From a virus, in the IMG/VR virus record IMGVR_UViG_3300023192_001329, positions 1 to 64,000 of that record: DNA of 64,000 bases, one strand, 5' to 3'. Positions within the stretch are counted from its first letter, which is position 1, and every line of letters starts with the position of its first letter. Shown here one piece after another: positions 36,819 through 45,570 of the stretch. The notes under the pieces are model-generated. The model did not search any database, was not told the origin of the DNA, and saw only the letters and a program-made list of their open reading frames with translations. The translations under genes and the position numbers were made by a program.

Positions 36819-37380
36819 TTCAAAATCAAAACAGCAAGAGATTAATGACAATATTTTGCTAAACAGTCACGTGCGTGACGCCATGAAGGTGTTGAACGAA
36901 GCAGCGGAAGAACACCCTACCATTGAGTTGGATTTGTTTGTTCGTACTTTCTTACCTGCCATAGGTCAAGAACATGACGAGGCGTTAAATATGGGACCGT
37001 GGCTAACAGTAGCAAAGAGCCCGTACAATCCAGTTGATGTTGTTAGCAATGGACAAGTGGTCTTTACTGTACCACCGTTATTAAATCGACGACACACCCG
37101 CATCAACGAGCGTAGTCAAGATTCATTAACTACCCTTGCTGTTGTAGCCCAACAGAAATCAGATGCGCATCCACTTATGGGTCAGACTTATCTACGAAAC
37201 GGTCTGATGAACTACGTAGGTAAAACACGTGTTAATCCTAACGCATTGGCAGAGTGGAATCGTGTATTGACTAAATATGGATACGAGCCAATAGAGACAG
37301 AAGCCGTACCCGAATCTGTTAAGCCTGCCTCTGTATCAACTGCATCTCTGTACGACCCTGATGATGTGGATGAATTATAA
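36811..37380 (+). CDS. Hypothetical protein, 189 aa
   Basis: Overlaps the previous gene by 8 bases, so translation is probably coupled. Helical N-terminus, then a Pro/Asn-rich middle (SPYNPVDVVSNGQVVFTVPP) and an acidic end (SLYDPDDVDEL). No motif recognised; a virion component is possible. Confidence 0.5.
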   Translation: MDNSKSKQQEINDNILLNSHVRDAMKVLNEAAEEHPTIELDLFVRTFLPAIGQEHDEALNMGPWLTVAKSPYNPVDVVSNGQVVFTVPPLLNRRHTRINERSQDSLTTLAVVAQQKSDAHPLMGQTYLRNGLMNYVGKTRVNPNALAEWNRVLTKYGYEPIETEAVPESVKPASVSTASLYDPDDVDEL

Positions 37381-37393
37381 GGATGTATAGCCT

Positions 37394-38539
37394 ATGCGTA
37401 GCAAAGGTAAACACTTAGAGATAGCCTGTCTATCCGATATACACCTAGGACATGGTCTAGTCCCTACCAGCGATATTATCAATCGACTGTATAAAGCACT
37501 ACCTAGCAATGCTGAGTCTGATAAACTAGACATTATATTCCTTGCAGGTGATGTTTTTGATAAGCTGTTATTCCTACCTGACGCACCAGTATTAGATATT
37601 CAGATTTGGATAGCTGATTTGTTTGAGTTGTGTCACCGCCACAATATCGCACTTCGGGTATTAGAAGGCACGCCTAGTCACGACCGTGGGCAGGGTAAGC
37701 AGTTTGAAATGATTTACTTGACGGTAGGGTATGATAGGGATGATAAGTTTGTTGACTTTAAATACGTTCCTACATTGTCGATTGAATACATTGAGTTATT
37801 AGATATTAATGTACTCTACGTTCCAGATGAGTGGGACCATGACCCTGATATAACCTGGGAGTCGGTAAAAAACTTGCTGAAAGATCAAGGGTTAGAGCAA
37901 GTAGACTTTGCAGTCATGCATGGTAACTTTGAGTATCATTTACCCGACCACCTGAAAATACCCTGCCACCAATCAGAGCGTTATCTAGAAGTTGTTAAAC
38001 ATTATATCTTCATAGGTCACTTTCATACACACAGCGTGTATGATCGCATCATCACACAAGGGTCGTTTGATCGACTAGGTCATGGTGAAGAAGAACCTAA
38101 AGGTCACGTGAGGGTCAGGGTTAGCGAAGACGGCAATCACGATCGTGTTGAGTTTAGAATCAATCATGATGCCACCATGTTTGTTACTATAGATGCAACC
38201 GGCATGGATGCAGCTGCGGTAATTAACAAAATCAAAGCACAAGACAACCTACCTAAGGGTAGTCACGTGCGTATTCAATGTACTAACGATGGCGATGTTA
38301 AAAATGCCATTAGTACGCTTAGGGAACATTTTCCACACTACACAATAAAACTAAAAGTTGTCAGTGAGGAGAAAGTCGTTAACAGTGACGTTACAGGGTT
38401 AACCGCTAAGTATGAAGCGGTGGAAATATCATCTTCTAACGTCACTAAACTATTAGAAGAAAAATGCATAACCATGGGATTAGATACTAACCGTATTGAA
38501 CAGGTTAAAGCATTGTTAGATAGAGTACAAGCCCAATGA
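37394..38539 (+). CDS. SbcD/Mre11-like metallophosphoesterase
   Basis: Probable nuclease subunit for phage DNA recombination and end processing, like SbcD or T4 gp47. Seen: SDIHLGH with D15 and H17; GDVFD (52-56); TPSHD (93-97) in place of GNHD; MHGNF with H176; and GHFH (208-211). These are the five metal-binding blocks of calcineurin-like phosphoesterases, in order. The Asn of the GNHD block is replaced by Ser, which is odd. Length 381 matches SbcD. No SbcC-type ATPase is visible next door. The end overlaps the next start (ATGA). Confidence 0.85.
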   Translation: MRSKGKHLEIACLSDIHLGHGLVPTSDIINRLYKALPSNAESDKLDIIFLAGDVFDKLLFLPDAPVLDIQIWIADLFELCHRHNIALRVLEGTPSHDRGQGKQFEMIYLTVGYDRDDKFVDFKYVPTLSIEYIELLDINVLYVPDEWDHDPDITWESVKNLLKDQGLEQVDFAVMHGNFEYHLPDHLKIPCHQSERYLEVVKHYIFIGHFHTHSVYDRIITQGSFDRLGHGEEEPKGHVRVRVSEDGNHDRVEFRINHDATMFVTIDATGMDAAAVINKIKAQDNLPKGSHVRIQCTNDGDVKNAISTLREHFPHYTIKLKVVSEEKVVNSDVTGLTAKYEAVEISSSNVTKLLEEKCITMGLDTNRIEQVKALLDRVQAQ

Positions 38540-39075
38540 AACCAGAAACAAGATTAAAAATAGCCCTTCACCACACTATCATTACGTGTTCTAATTTTAA
38601 AGACAAAGATATTGATAAAATCCTTATCATGTTATCGAATTGGGACCTTGAAGTAGGTAAGCCGGTAGGTGGCGTTTACAGCAAAGTAGATGCCCTATTC
38701 CAAAAGACATTCCCAACCCCCGACTCGCTTGTTGAGTTTGTGGTGTCGGTAGAATACGGGTACATTAACCAGCACAATCTAAATCACTACAGAAACATCA
38801 TTGAGTTCTTAATGAGGACGTATGGTGAGTCTTTAGAGAGCATGACTGAAATCAAAACGTTTCTTAAAGTCATTGAGCGTAAAGCAGAAGGACCAAGAGA
38901 AAACTACTGCTGGGATAGTGAGACAATCCTACTGGATAAGCCTGCTTATAAAAGCGAGATAGGGTGGTTGTTGTTAGGACCTGGATTTAAATTGCGCCAG
39001 GGCCAACTATCTAAAGAAGCAATGCATGCGCGTATAGATGCGTTGCTAGGAGAAAACAATGGATCTAACACGTGA
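38536..39075 (+). CDS. Hypothetical protein, 179 aa
   Basis: ATGA overlap with the phosphoesterase gene suggests coupled expression and a related DNA role (inference). Helical, no motif recognised. Its last 17 bases overlap the next gene's start. Confidence 0.5.
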   Translation: MKPETRLKIALHHTIITCSNFKDKDIDKILIMLSNWDLEVGKPVGGVYSKVDALFQKTFPTPDSLVEFVVSVEYGYINQHNLNHYRNIIEFLMRTYGESLESMTEIKTFLKVIERKAEGPRENYCWDSETILLDKPAYKSEIGWLLLGPGFKLRQGQLSKEAMHARIDALLGENNGSNT

Positions 39076-39859
39076 GTTAGGTGAGTATGGTATTAACATA
39101 GGTACGTCAGTTGCTTTAGAGGAAGGTTTTAGTCAACTAGAGACATTCCCTAAAACCTTTTGGGTAAACATACGTACCTTGCTCAGAAACACCTACGGTG
39201 CTATCAGCGATAACGTGGGTATTAGCGACATTGCTTTAATTGAAGCGATGGATGAAGAAATGGAAGGATTGGAAGCCGCCATTGTTGCATTGAGTAAAGA
39301 ACAAACCTCAGTGGTATTCTACCATACGTCACATGCGACAATAGATAAACAGTTTCCTAAAGCTCAGCTTAAGAAGTTAAAGACACCTGGACAGTTGCAA
39401 TATCGCGTCATAGAACGTTCAGTGTGTAAGAAGCTTCTTTCGCAAAACACTAACATCCGCCAGTTTGACGTTGCTGTAAGAGGTGACAGATCAACAGCCA
39501 TGATGTTAAGTCATTACCCTATCGACTTGTTATCCCACACTTACTTTGATCGCCTAAGTCTTATAGAGAGCCATACAGGTGCGATAAAGAAAAAGGACAA
39601 ATGGAATACCAAGTTGACCGGAGGTAAGCAGTTAACTCACATGCCTTTCAACAGCATGACGTTACAGGTGTATGGGGATGGTGCAACTAATTTTAACACC
39701 ATGCCACATCGTATTAAGGTCACGCTTAATGAGTTAGCTAAGGAGAAACGTTGGCACGCGTTAACTACCAAAGATAAAATGCTGTATGATATCAACACCT
39801 TAACGGATAAGATAGCAGCCAGTTTTTACAAGCAACTGCTGGCTGTGAGTGTCAGATAA
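39059..39859 (+). CDS. Hypothetical protein, 266 aa
   Basis: GGAG before ATG, overlapping the previous gene by 17 bases. No motif recognised; the C-terminal half is Lys-rich (KKKDKWNTKLTGGKQ). It sits between a recombination nuclease and an SSB-like gene, so DNA metabolism is plausible. Confidence 0.5.
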   Translation: MDLTRELGEYGINIGTSVALEEGFSQLETFPKTFWVNIRTLLRNTYGAISDNVGISDIALIEAMDEEMEGLEAAIVALSKEQTSVVFYHTSHATIDKQFPKAQLKKLKTPGQLQYRVIERSVCKKLLSQNTNIRQFDVAVRGDRSTAMMLSHYPIDLLSHTYFDRLSLIESHTGAIKKKDKWNTKLTGGKQLTHMPFNSMTLQVYGDGATNFNTMPHRIKVTLNELAKEKRWHALTTKDKMLYDINTLTDKIAASFYKQLLAVSVR

Positions 39860-39912
39860 TACATAGACCAGCAATAACATGAAGACAAATTAGCCCATAA
39901 AGGAACCCTCTA

Positions 39913-40614
39913 ATGGCCGATAATAACTTTCGCCGTCCACCTCGCAAGAAGAATGTGTTGGACGAGACAAAACTACGCCTTAGCGCCGATCCCGTATCTG
40001 GTTCTAAGCGTCGCCCTTCTCTTGCGTTTAGTGTGGTAAAGAACAACCCACGTATTGACATCTATACCAATGTAGAGGGTGATAAGAACAACGGTAACAT
40101 CCGTGCAGCAATGGACGCGCCAGTATTCTTTGCTCTAATTGGATTGGTTGAAAAGGCCATTGAATCAGAACCAGGTCAGCGTTTTGTAATTCAAAACAAG
40201 AACTATAAATGGTTCGGCCAAGGTAAGAAATCTGATGCACCGGTAAACCTAAGCGATACCTTAGTAGGTAAGGATGCTGAAGGTCGTATCTTTATCAGCG
40301 TTATTGATAAAGAAGATAATAGCCGTCCTAAGATCAAGTTTATCTTTAGCTCAGGTTACTGGCATGACTTATTCCATGGTGATGGTTCACCATTTAGCGA
40401 AGCGGAAGATAGCGTACTGTGTGCCAAGGCATTTACTGAAATGCTTAAAGGTCTAGTACCGTTAGTTATGGCTAACGAATATACTCCACCACCACCTCGC
40501 GATCAACAAGGTGGATCTGGTTATGGCGGCGGTAATAAAGGCGGCGGCAATAACTACAATGGCGGCGGTCAGTCTTCGTCACCAACCATTGACTTTGATG
40601 ATGATATCTTTTAA
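39913..40614 (+). CDS. Single-stranded DNA-binding protein (SSB-like)
   Basis: Seen: a basic N-terminus (RRPPRKKN), a compact beta-rich domain (residues ~30-190), a Gly/Asn/Pro-rich linker (GGSGYGGGNKGGG) and an acidic tip DFDDDIF at the C-terminus. This is the classic plan of phage and bacterial SSBs, where the acidic tip recruits replication and recombination partners. The fold of the core is not recognised by motif, so an RNA-binding protein remains possible. AAAGGA before ATG. Follows the recombination genes. Confidence 0.7.
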   Translation: MADNNFRRPPRKKNVLDETKLRLSADPVSGSKRRPSLAFSVVKNNPRIDIYTNVEGDKNNGNIRAAMDAPVFFALIGLVEKAIESEPGQRFVIQNKNYKWFGQGKKSDAPVNLSDTLVGKDAEGRIFISVIDKEDNSRPKIKFIFSSGYWHDLFHGDGSPFSEAEDSVLCAKAFTEMLKGLVPLVMANEYTPPPPRDQQGGSGYGGGNKGGGNNYNGGGQSSSPTIDFDDDIF

Positions 40615-40633
40615 TCATCACGGTTAATTATTT

Positions 40634-40665
40634 AAAAGGTAGGCGCTGGCCTACCTTTTATGCCC
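40634..40665 (+). terminator. Terminator with TATGCCC
   Basis: Stem AAAAGGTAGGC/GCCTACCTTTT, then TATGCCC (40659-40665). Confidence 0.85.
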
Positions 40666-40690
40666 ATTAGTGTATGCCAAACAACTTAAC

Positions 40691-40701
40691 ACCTACATTA
40701 T
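40691..40701 (+). promoter_or_regulatory. Early-type promoter motif ACCTACATTAT
   Basis: 40 bases upstream of the gp68-like gene. More than 20 bases around it (from AAACAACTTAAC onward) are identical to the region at 45502-45524 before the beta C gene. Confidence 0.7.
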
Positions 40702-40740
40702 TTAATCGAACCTTTCCCCTAACGATCAAAAGAGGTATAT

Positions 40741-42303
40741 ATGAAAATCACTATTGCACAGCGCAAGCCAAACGGAATAGCGTCTGTACTGACTAGCCAT
40801 GGTGATCGTAGTCATGAGTGGATGTTAAGCCCGTATGAGCGTACGTCCTTTCAAAACCCTGATAACATTTTCAACAATGCCAATGCGTACTTAGAAAAAC
40901 TAGATAAAGAAACGCAGCATCGCATTTGGTCCATCTATGACGATATCTATTTAGCATTTGAAGAAATAGAAAACATAGATGTACTTCAAGAAACAGTAAC
41001 GGAACTTGTAAACCGGTTATACTCATTTATTGACGTAGATGCGCTGCGTCTATGGTGTAACCTCTACGGTGTGTATAACATGCCGCCTGATCTACAAGAT
41101 ACGTATAGTGAGGGCTTTACACGAGAACTTACTTATCTAAGAAGTGACTATAAAGGTCTATTGTTCTTAACTACCGCATTGCGATACATGGTGCCTATTT
41201 GGGGTGAATACATTAAACGTAATAAGGCAGAGATAGGTACGGCATATAAGGAATACATGGCAACAGCGTTAATAGGTCAGTCTGATTTATACGAGACACC
41301 TGAGATCGCCCGACTAATCGAATACATCGAAGCACGTATCGGTAACCAAGATACATTGAAGCCTACTACCATACATGGTGGTCTAGGTAGCGTGCAGCAG
41401 ACAGATTGGTTATTGTCACGTACTCTACTAGGTCGTATTGCTGTAGCGGAAACTGATAAACCCGATGGGTCTATCATCTCTACTATCTATAACGTTATTA
41501 CCAATCTCATTGAGAACATGGATAAAACGTTTGGTTCAGGTGGGATGATATTAGACATAGATCGTTATCGACCTAAGCGTGGTGAGGAGCGTGAGGATAA
41601 TGATTCAGTTGCAGAGAACCTGCAAGTGTCGCAGCGTGTATCAGATGTACATCCTATCATAGCCGAGACCTATGTATCTAAGTACGTGGACATGGCTAAG
41701 GAGCTTTCTCCAACAGTACCGATACGGTTGGTAAAGGAATGTGTAGTAAGGTTAACCAAAGCGGACGATTTAGACATTGAACCGTTCAGAGTTAACCTGG
41801 TGGCGATAATTGCATCAGAGGCAGTCTCTATACGTTCTCTGCATTCACTACACCACCCGGAGTTATTGCGACTAATAGGTGTTGCACAGGCTATATTGAT
41901 CCATCATGGATTTGATGATCTAGCCCATGTGTTAACAGCCCGTTGTCAGCCGCAAGACCCAACCATTATTAAAGGTGATACGTATAGTAATAATACGCGT
42001 TCACGACTTACTAAAGACAATGTAGATGCGTTGATGAGACTTTATCCACATTACAAGTTAAAGACTCGTCCAGGTGAACGTAAGAAAACAGATTGCGAGG
42101 GTGTTGAATTTATAGAGGGATTCAATAAACATACCCAAGCGTACGATTGGTTCTACAATTCACCTGACACATTGTTACAAAAGTCTACCCCGCCAGCAGT
42201 AAATGGCAAACCGTTATTGATCTCTACAGATATTAGAAACCAACTGGCTAGTATGCTTCTAACATTCTTAGATCGACCGGTACAGTCTGAGCAGACTGTT
42301 TAA
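40741..42303 (+). CDS. Putative fifth subunit of the non-virion RNA polymerase (gp68-like)
   Basis: 520 residues, almost the length of phiKZ gp68 (about 521), a promoter-recognition subunit of the non-virion RNA polymerase that has no cellular homologue. Seen: mostly helical, no diagnostic motif. The case rests on length, order (gp68, two genes, then beta C and beta-prime C here) and a promoter region shared with the beta C gene. AGAGG before ATG. If wrong, it is another early protein of unknown role. Confidence 0.55.
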   Translation: MKITIAQRKPNGIASVLTSHGDRSHEWMLSPYERTSFQNPDNIFNNANAYLEKLDKETQHRIWSIYDDIYLAFEEIENIDVLQETVTELVNRLYSFIDVDALRLWCNLYGVYNMPPDLQDTYSEGFTRELTYLRSDYKGLLFLTTALRYMVPIWGEYIKRNKAEIGTAYKEYMATALIGQSDLYETPEIARLIEYIEARIGNQDTLKPTTIHGGLGSVQQTDWLLSRTLLGRIAVAETDKPDGSIISTIYNVITNLIENMDKTFGSGGMILDIDRYRPKRGEEREDNDSVAENLQVSQRVSDVHPIIAETYVSKYVDMAKELSPTVPIRLVKECVVRLTKADDLDIEPFRVNLVAIIASEAVSIRSLHSLHHPELLRLIGVAQAILIHHGFDDLAHVLTARCQPQDPTIIKGDTYSNNTRSRLTKDNVDALMRLYPHYKLKTRPGERKKTDCEGVEFIEGFNKHTQAYDWFYNSPDTLLQKSTPPAVNGKPLLISTDIRNQLASMLLTFLDRPVQSEQTV

Positions 42304-42345
42304 ACCCCCTTTTAAAAAATAACTACGTAAATAGGAAGTGTGAAA

Positions 42346-43836
42346 ATGCTACAATCTAACATGACAGTACAACGTTTGATGTTCTTCGAGATGGGCAGCT
42401 ACCATGCGTTAGCTCTCCGCCCATACCAAACACACACGGATGCTCAGTCTATAGGTATTTTCAATGACGTGACTAACGGTGGTACTAACCTAAGTACCAA
42501 TGCAGTAGCGCAAGGCTGTGATGGCTTAGTAAGACCATCAGCACAGGCTGCTGGAATGGCAAACATAGCAGGAGGATGGGATGAACGTCGCTTTGTATTC
42601 CTCATGCATGTCTCTTTTGAGAAAATGGGTGTCACTATTTATCAAGTATTATCTGGTTACACTGACCGTTTTGATCTTAGTCTAAATGGGACATTGAGCC
42701 CTGACATGATGCTGCACTTCAATAACTCTGTTGAAATTAGACAGAGTGCTATATTAGGTGCAAACGGCCGACAAATGCAAATGTCAGTACGCGATGCGTC
42801 ACACATCCTTACAGATAGCGTTGGTGGTGTTAACCAAAATGGATATCCAGGAGGCTGGGGTGCAGGTACGCAGAGTCTGAACTATTCGTGCAGCATGCGT
42901 CCAATGGATATCTTCCATAGAAGTGGAGTTCCTAGTGTGCTTCACGAAAGCTCTTATACCAACAATGCTGTTGATGGTCGTGTGAGCTTCCTACAAGGAC
43001 CTAAGAAGAGCCGACGCTCTAACTCATCAGCCCCTGTGTATCTAAGTCGTCTGCTAACTGCACAGCAAACAGCAGAAAGAAACAGCTTAGACGCAATGGA
43101 CGATGACCAAACGATCCACAACGCAGCAGCGGGTCAGGTAATTGAGCAAAGCATGATGGATGATGGTTTCATCTCAACACTAGATAATCACAGCCAGATC
43201 ATGTCAACCGCAGCAATTAGTTATGGCGAGTTATGCTCATTTAACCCCCACGTAGATGGTATTACTCAAGTTATTAAACGTAAAGCTGGTGCTCCAATGC
43301 GTCACGGTCGTGATTCAAACCACTGGAACGGTGCTAACAATGAAACACTTATTGCTACAATCCTAAGTCACTCAGTGCCTGCGCTGATGCTAGATCTGAT
43401 GCTATTAGGTGTAGAGTTTACAGCAACTAACAGTACAATAGATAGCGATTACGCAGTTGCCGTAACTGGTGCTAACAGTTTTGCTGAAGGTATCGACTTG
43501 CAGCCATATGTAACACGTTTCATTGACCGTTTGAAGTTTGAGATACTATCGGATATTTCGCGCCGTAACCGCATCTCATTTGGCATCCACATGCGCTGTG
43601 ATGTGGTAGCAGACACAACCATAGATATCACGTTAGACGGCAATACAGAGCGTTTCACGATGCCTAGCTTCTGCGATGCATTAGCAACACCTGTATTTAC
43701 CACACAACGTACCGATCTAGATAACGTTGCTAACGACATTATGTCAATTAGTAACAACCTAGAGGCCACGGCAGCAATGCACTACGACCATGGTCAATCG
43801 CCTATAGTAACCCCCTTTGACAATCAAGGAGTATAA
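42346..43836 (+). CDS. Putative nuclear-shell import factor (gp69 / PicA-Imp1-like)
   Basis: Start at ATG 42346, with AGGAAG upstream; an in-frame GTG six bases earlier is too close to the site. 496 residues, soluble, Ser/Asn/Met-rich, with no diagnostic motif. Known: phiKZ gp69 (Imp1/PicA) licenses protein import into the phage nucleus and sits just after gp68. The assignment is by position between the gp68-like gene and the beta C gene. The next gene starts 2 bases after this one, so they are co-translated. Confidence 0.42.
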   Translation: MLQSNMTVQRLMFFEMGSYHALALRPYQTHTDAQSIGIFNDVTNGGTNLSTNAVAQGCDGLVRPSAQAAGMANIAGGWDERRFVFLMHVSFEKMGVTIYQVLSGYTDRFDLSLNGTLSPDMMLHFNNSVEIRQSAILGANGRQMQMSVRDASHILTDSVGGVNQNGYPGGWGAGTQSLNYSCSMRPMDIFHRSGVPSVLHESSYTNNAVDGRVSFLQGPKKSRRSNSSAPVYLSRLLTAQQTAERNSLDAMDDDQTIHNAAAGQVIEQSMMDDGFISTLDNHSQIMSTAAISYGELCSFNPHVDGITQVIKRKAGAPMRHGRDSNHWNGANNETLIATILSHSVPALMLDLMLLGVEFTATNSTIDSDYAVAVTGANSFAEGIDLQPYVTRFIDRLKFEILSDISRRNRISFGIHMRCDVVADTTIDITLDGNTERFTMPSFCDALATPVFTTQRTDLDNVANDIMSISNNLEATAAMHYDHGQSPIVTPFDNQGV

Positions 43837-43838
43837 CC

Positions 43839-45059
43839 ATGAGCCGCCTAATAAATCTTTATAAAACCATACTGACCTCGGCGGGTCTTGAGTCTGATGC
43901 GCAAGGACGTATCTATCAAAAGTTAGCAGGGGAGTCGATCCCCTGTACAGTAGGTGAGAAATCGCTATTGCTGCCAACCAAAGAAGTATTGAAAGATACG
44001 GACTGGACAAGCGCTATTGCATTTCATCCACTTAGTGAGAACGTGGCTCGTGGTGAGTCACCTATTATCAAGAAGCTTAAAGAGCTACTACTTACGCGTG
44101 CTACTCGTGTATTAGATGGTTTAGCGTTTCAACTGCTATCAATGGCGGCGAATACGCAAACGCATGAGAAGTTCTCACCGGCACAACTTGAATACCTGAC
44201 GTACCTTAAAGATGCAGATGGTAAGATGGTAGATGCTTATCGCAAGATGATAGGTTCGGTGACCATTGATGGCAAGCACCGTTTGATTAACATGTACCTA
44301 AAACGCTCAGGTACACTTAACGGTACTAAGTACGCCCGTCTTTGTATTACCAGCTTACCAATACTGGATAAGTCTGATGAGAGTGAACGAACGCTATTTG
44401 GCCATAAGGTGAGAAAACGTGACTTTACCTCTATCCCTCAGTTATTTGAATACATCCTACCTGGTGTTAACGAAAACGCATACAGCTACGGTACGCATAA
44501 CAAAACGGCACCTTTCTTCCATGCGCTAATGCTAAGCTACCTTAACATCGCTAAACAACTTAACCAGCGTGTTGAGATGTTTAAAGAGCATCTAGTAGAT
44601 GTGGATGACTTGCTAATTGATGTAAGCTTTGAAGCTGAGATGGGTTGCCTATCAGACATGCGTGATGAGATTCCACCACTAGAAGGTAATCAGGGTGATG
44701 TTGAAAATAAAGCCCCAGACACTACAGCTAGCGTGGCTACGCCTGGTAATGCACCAGCATCAACACCTAAGCCAGTAGAATCTAAACCATCGGCTCCTGC
44801 TAAGTCAGGCGGTGCTCGTGAATGGAATACCATATCAGGAAACCGTGGTCATGGTAACGGCTACCAACCAGCAAACACTGGATGGAGTAATGCAGCGTAT
44901 GCGCCACCACCAAGTGGTCGTGCTGCGGCAATGCAGAAACAACGCCAGGTTGCTTACAACAATTCACCTTGGAATCAGGGTCAGAATGCTGGATGGGGTA
45001 ACCCGCAGCCACAGAACACAGGTTGGAACCAAGGTGGTTACAACGGTGGTGGCGTTTAA
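43839..45059 (+). CDS. Putative nuclear-shell-associated RNA-binding protein (gp70 / ChmC-like)
   Basis: 406 residues: folded helical N-terminal part to about residue 285, then an acidic/Pro-rich linker, and a Gly/Asn/Gln-rich tail with repeats such as GYQPANTGW, NSPWNQGQNAGWG and NTGWNQGGYNGG. The low-complexity tail suits RNA binding and condensate formation, as reported for ChmC (gp70 by my recollection of the order). Position after the gp69-like gene supports this. No catalytic motif. An SSB-like alternative is possible because of the tail. Confidence 0.42.
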   Translation: MSRLINLYKTILTSAGLESDAQGRIYQKLAGESIPCTVGEKSLLLPTKEVLKDTDWTSAIAFHPLSENVARGESPIIKKLKELLLTRATRVLDGLAFQLLSMAANTQTHEKFSPAQLEYLTYLKDADGKMVDAYRKMIGSVTIDGKHRLINMYLKRSGTLNGTKYARLCITSLPILDKSDESERTLFGHKVRKRDFTSIPQLFEYILPGVNENAYSYGTHNKTAPFFHALMLSYLNIAKQLNQRVEMFKEHLVDVDDLLIDVSFEAEMGCLSDMRDEIPPLEGNQGDVENKAPDTTASVATPGNAPASTPKPVESKPSAPAKSGGAREWNTISGNRGHGNGYQPANTGWSNAAYAPPPSGRAAAMQKQRQVAYNNSPWNQGQNAGWGNPQPQNTGWNQGGYNGGGV

Positions 45060-45066
45060 ATAATAA

Positions 45067-45115
45067 AGACGGCATAAGTAGAGGGGTCAAACCCTCTACT
45101 TGTCTTTTTTTGCCG
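45067..45115. terminator. Bidirectional terminator, ACGGCATA and TTTGCCGT flanks
   Basis: 10-bp stem AAGTAGAGGG/CCCTCTACTT with T7 run. The motif at the right side reads TTTGCCGT, a one-base variant. Between convergent genes. Confidence 0.85.
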
Positions 45116-45153
45116 TCAGGCTGTCGATTTTTACATAGTAAACAGATAATATG

Positions 45154-45489
45154 TTAAACTCTATTAGCTAAATGCATAGACTTTAAACGTTCTATTTCTT
45201 CTATAGCAGGCATGATAACCGTGTTCTTGTCTTTATAGTCACTAGGGTGCTCATAGCCGTTTACACGCAGCATGATCCAATGGTACTTAGTGGCTACATC
45301 TAACTCTAACATAAGACCATAGAAGTCGGACTCCTGTCTATATACACGGTGTTCGTCAATCACAGCAGTTTGGGTCTTTTCATGATTACGTAGATGCTTT
45401 AAATGCGTTTCAATCATGATGCGAAAATCAGGGTCGTAGTAAACATCAGCGCCATTAGTTCGCTGTAGTTCATGAATTTTTAACGTCAT
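45154..45489 (-). CDS. Hypothetical protein, 111 aa
   Basis: ATG at 45489 chosen, with GGAGAAG upstream; a TTG six codons earlier lies in that site. Small mixed protein with YGLMLELDVATKYHWIMLRV near residue 57. It is divergent from the RNA polymerase beta C gene. Function unknown. Confidence 0.5.
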   Translation of the reverse strand: MTLKIHELQRTNGADVYYDPDFRIMIETHLKHLRNHEKTQTAVIDEHRVYRQESDFYGLMLELDVATKYHWIMLRVNGYEHPSDYKDKNTVIMPAIEEIERLKSMHLANRV

Positions 45490-45513
45490 CGAGCTTCTCC
45501 TAAACAACTTAAC

Positions 45514-45524
45514 ACCTACATTAT
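45514..45524 (+). promoter_or_regulatory. Early-type promoter motif ACCTACATTAT
   Basis: 47 bases upstream of the beta C gene, within a >20-base identity with the promoter at 40691. It overlaps the divergent start region of the 111-residue gene. Confidence 0.7.
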
Positions 45525-45570
45525 CTTAGAGCAACAAATAACATAAGCCCTTTACATAGGATAATTAACC

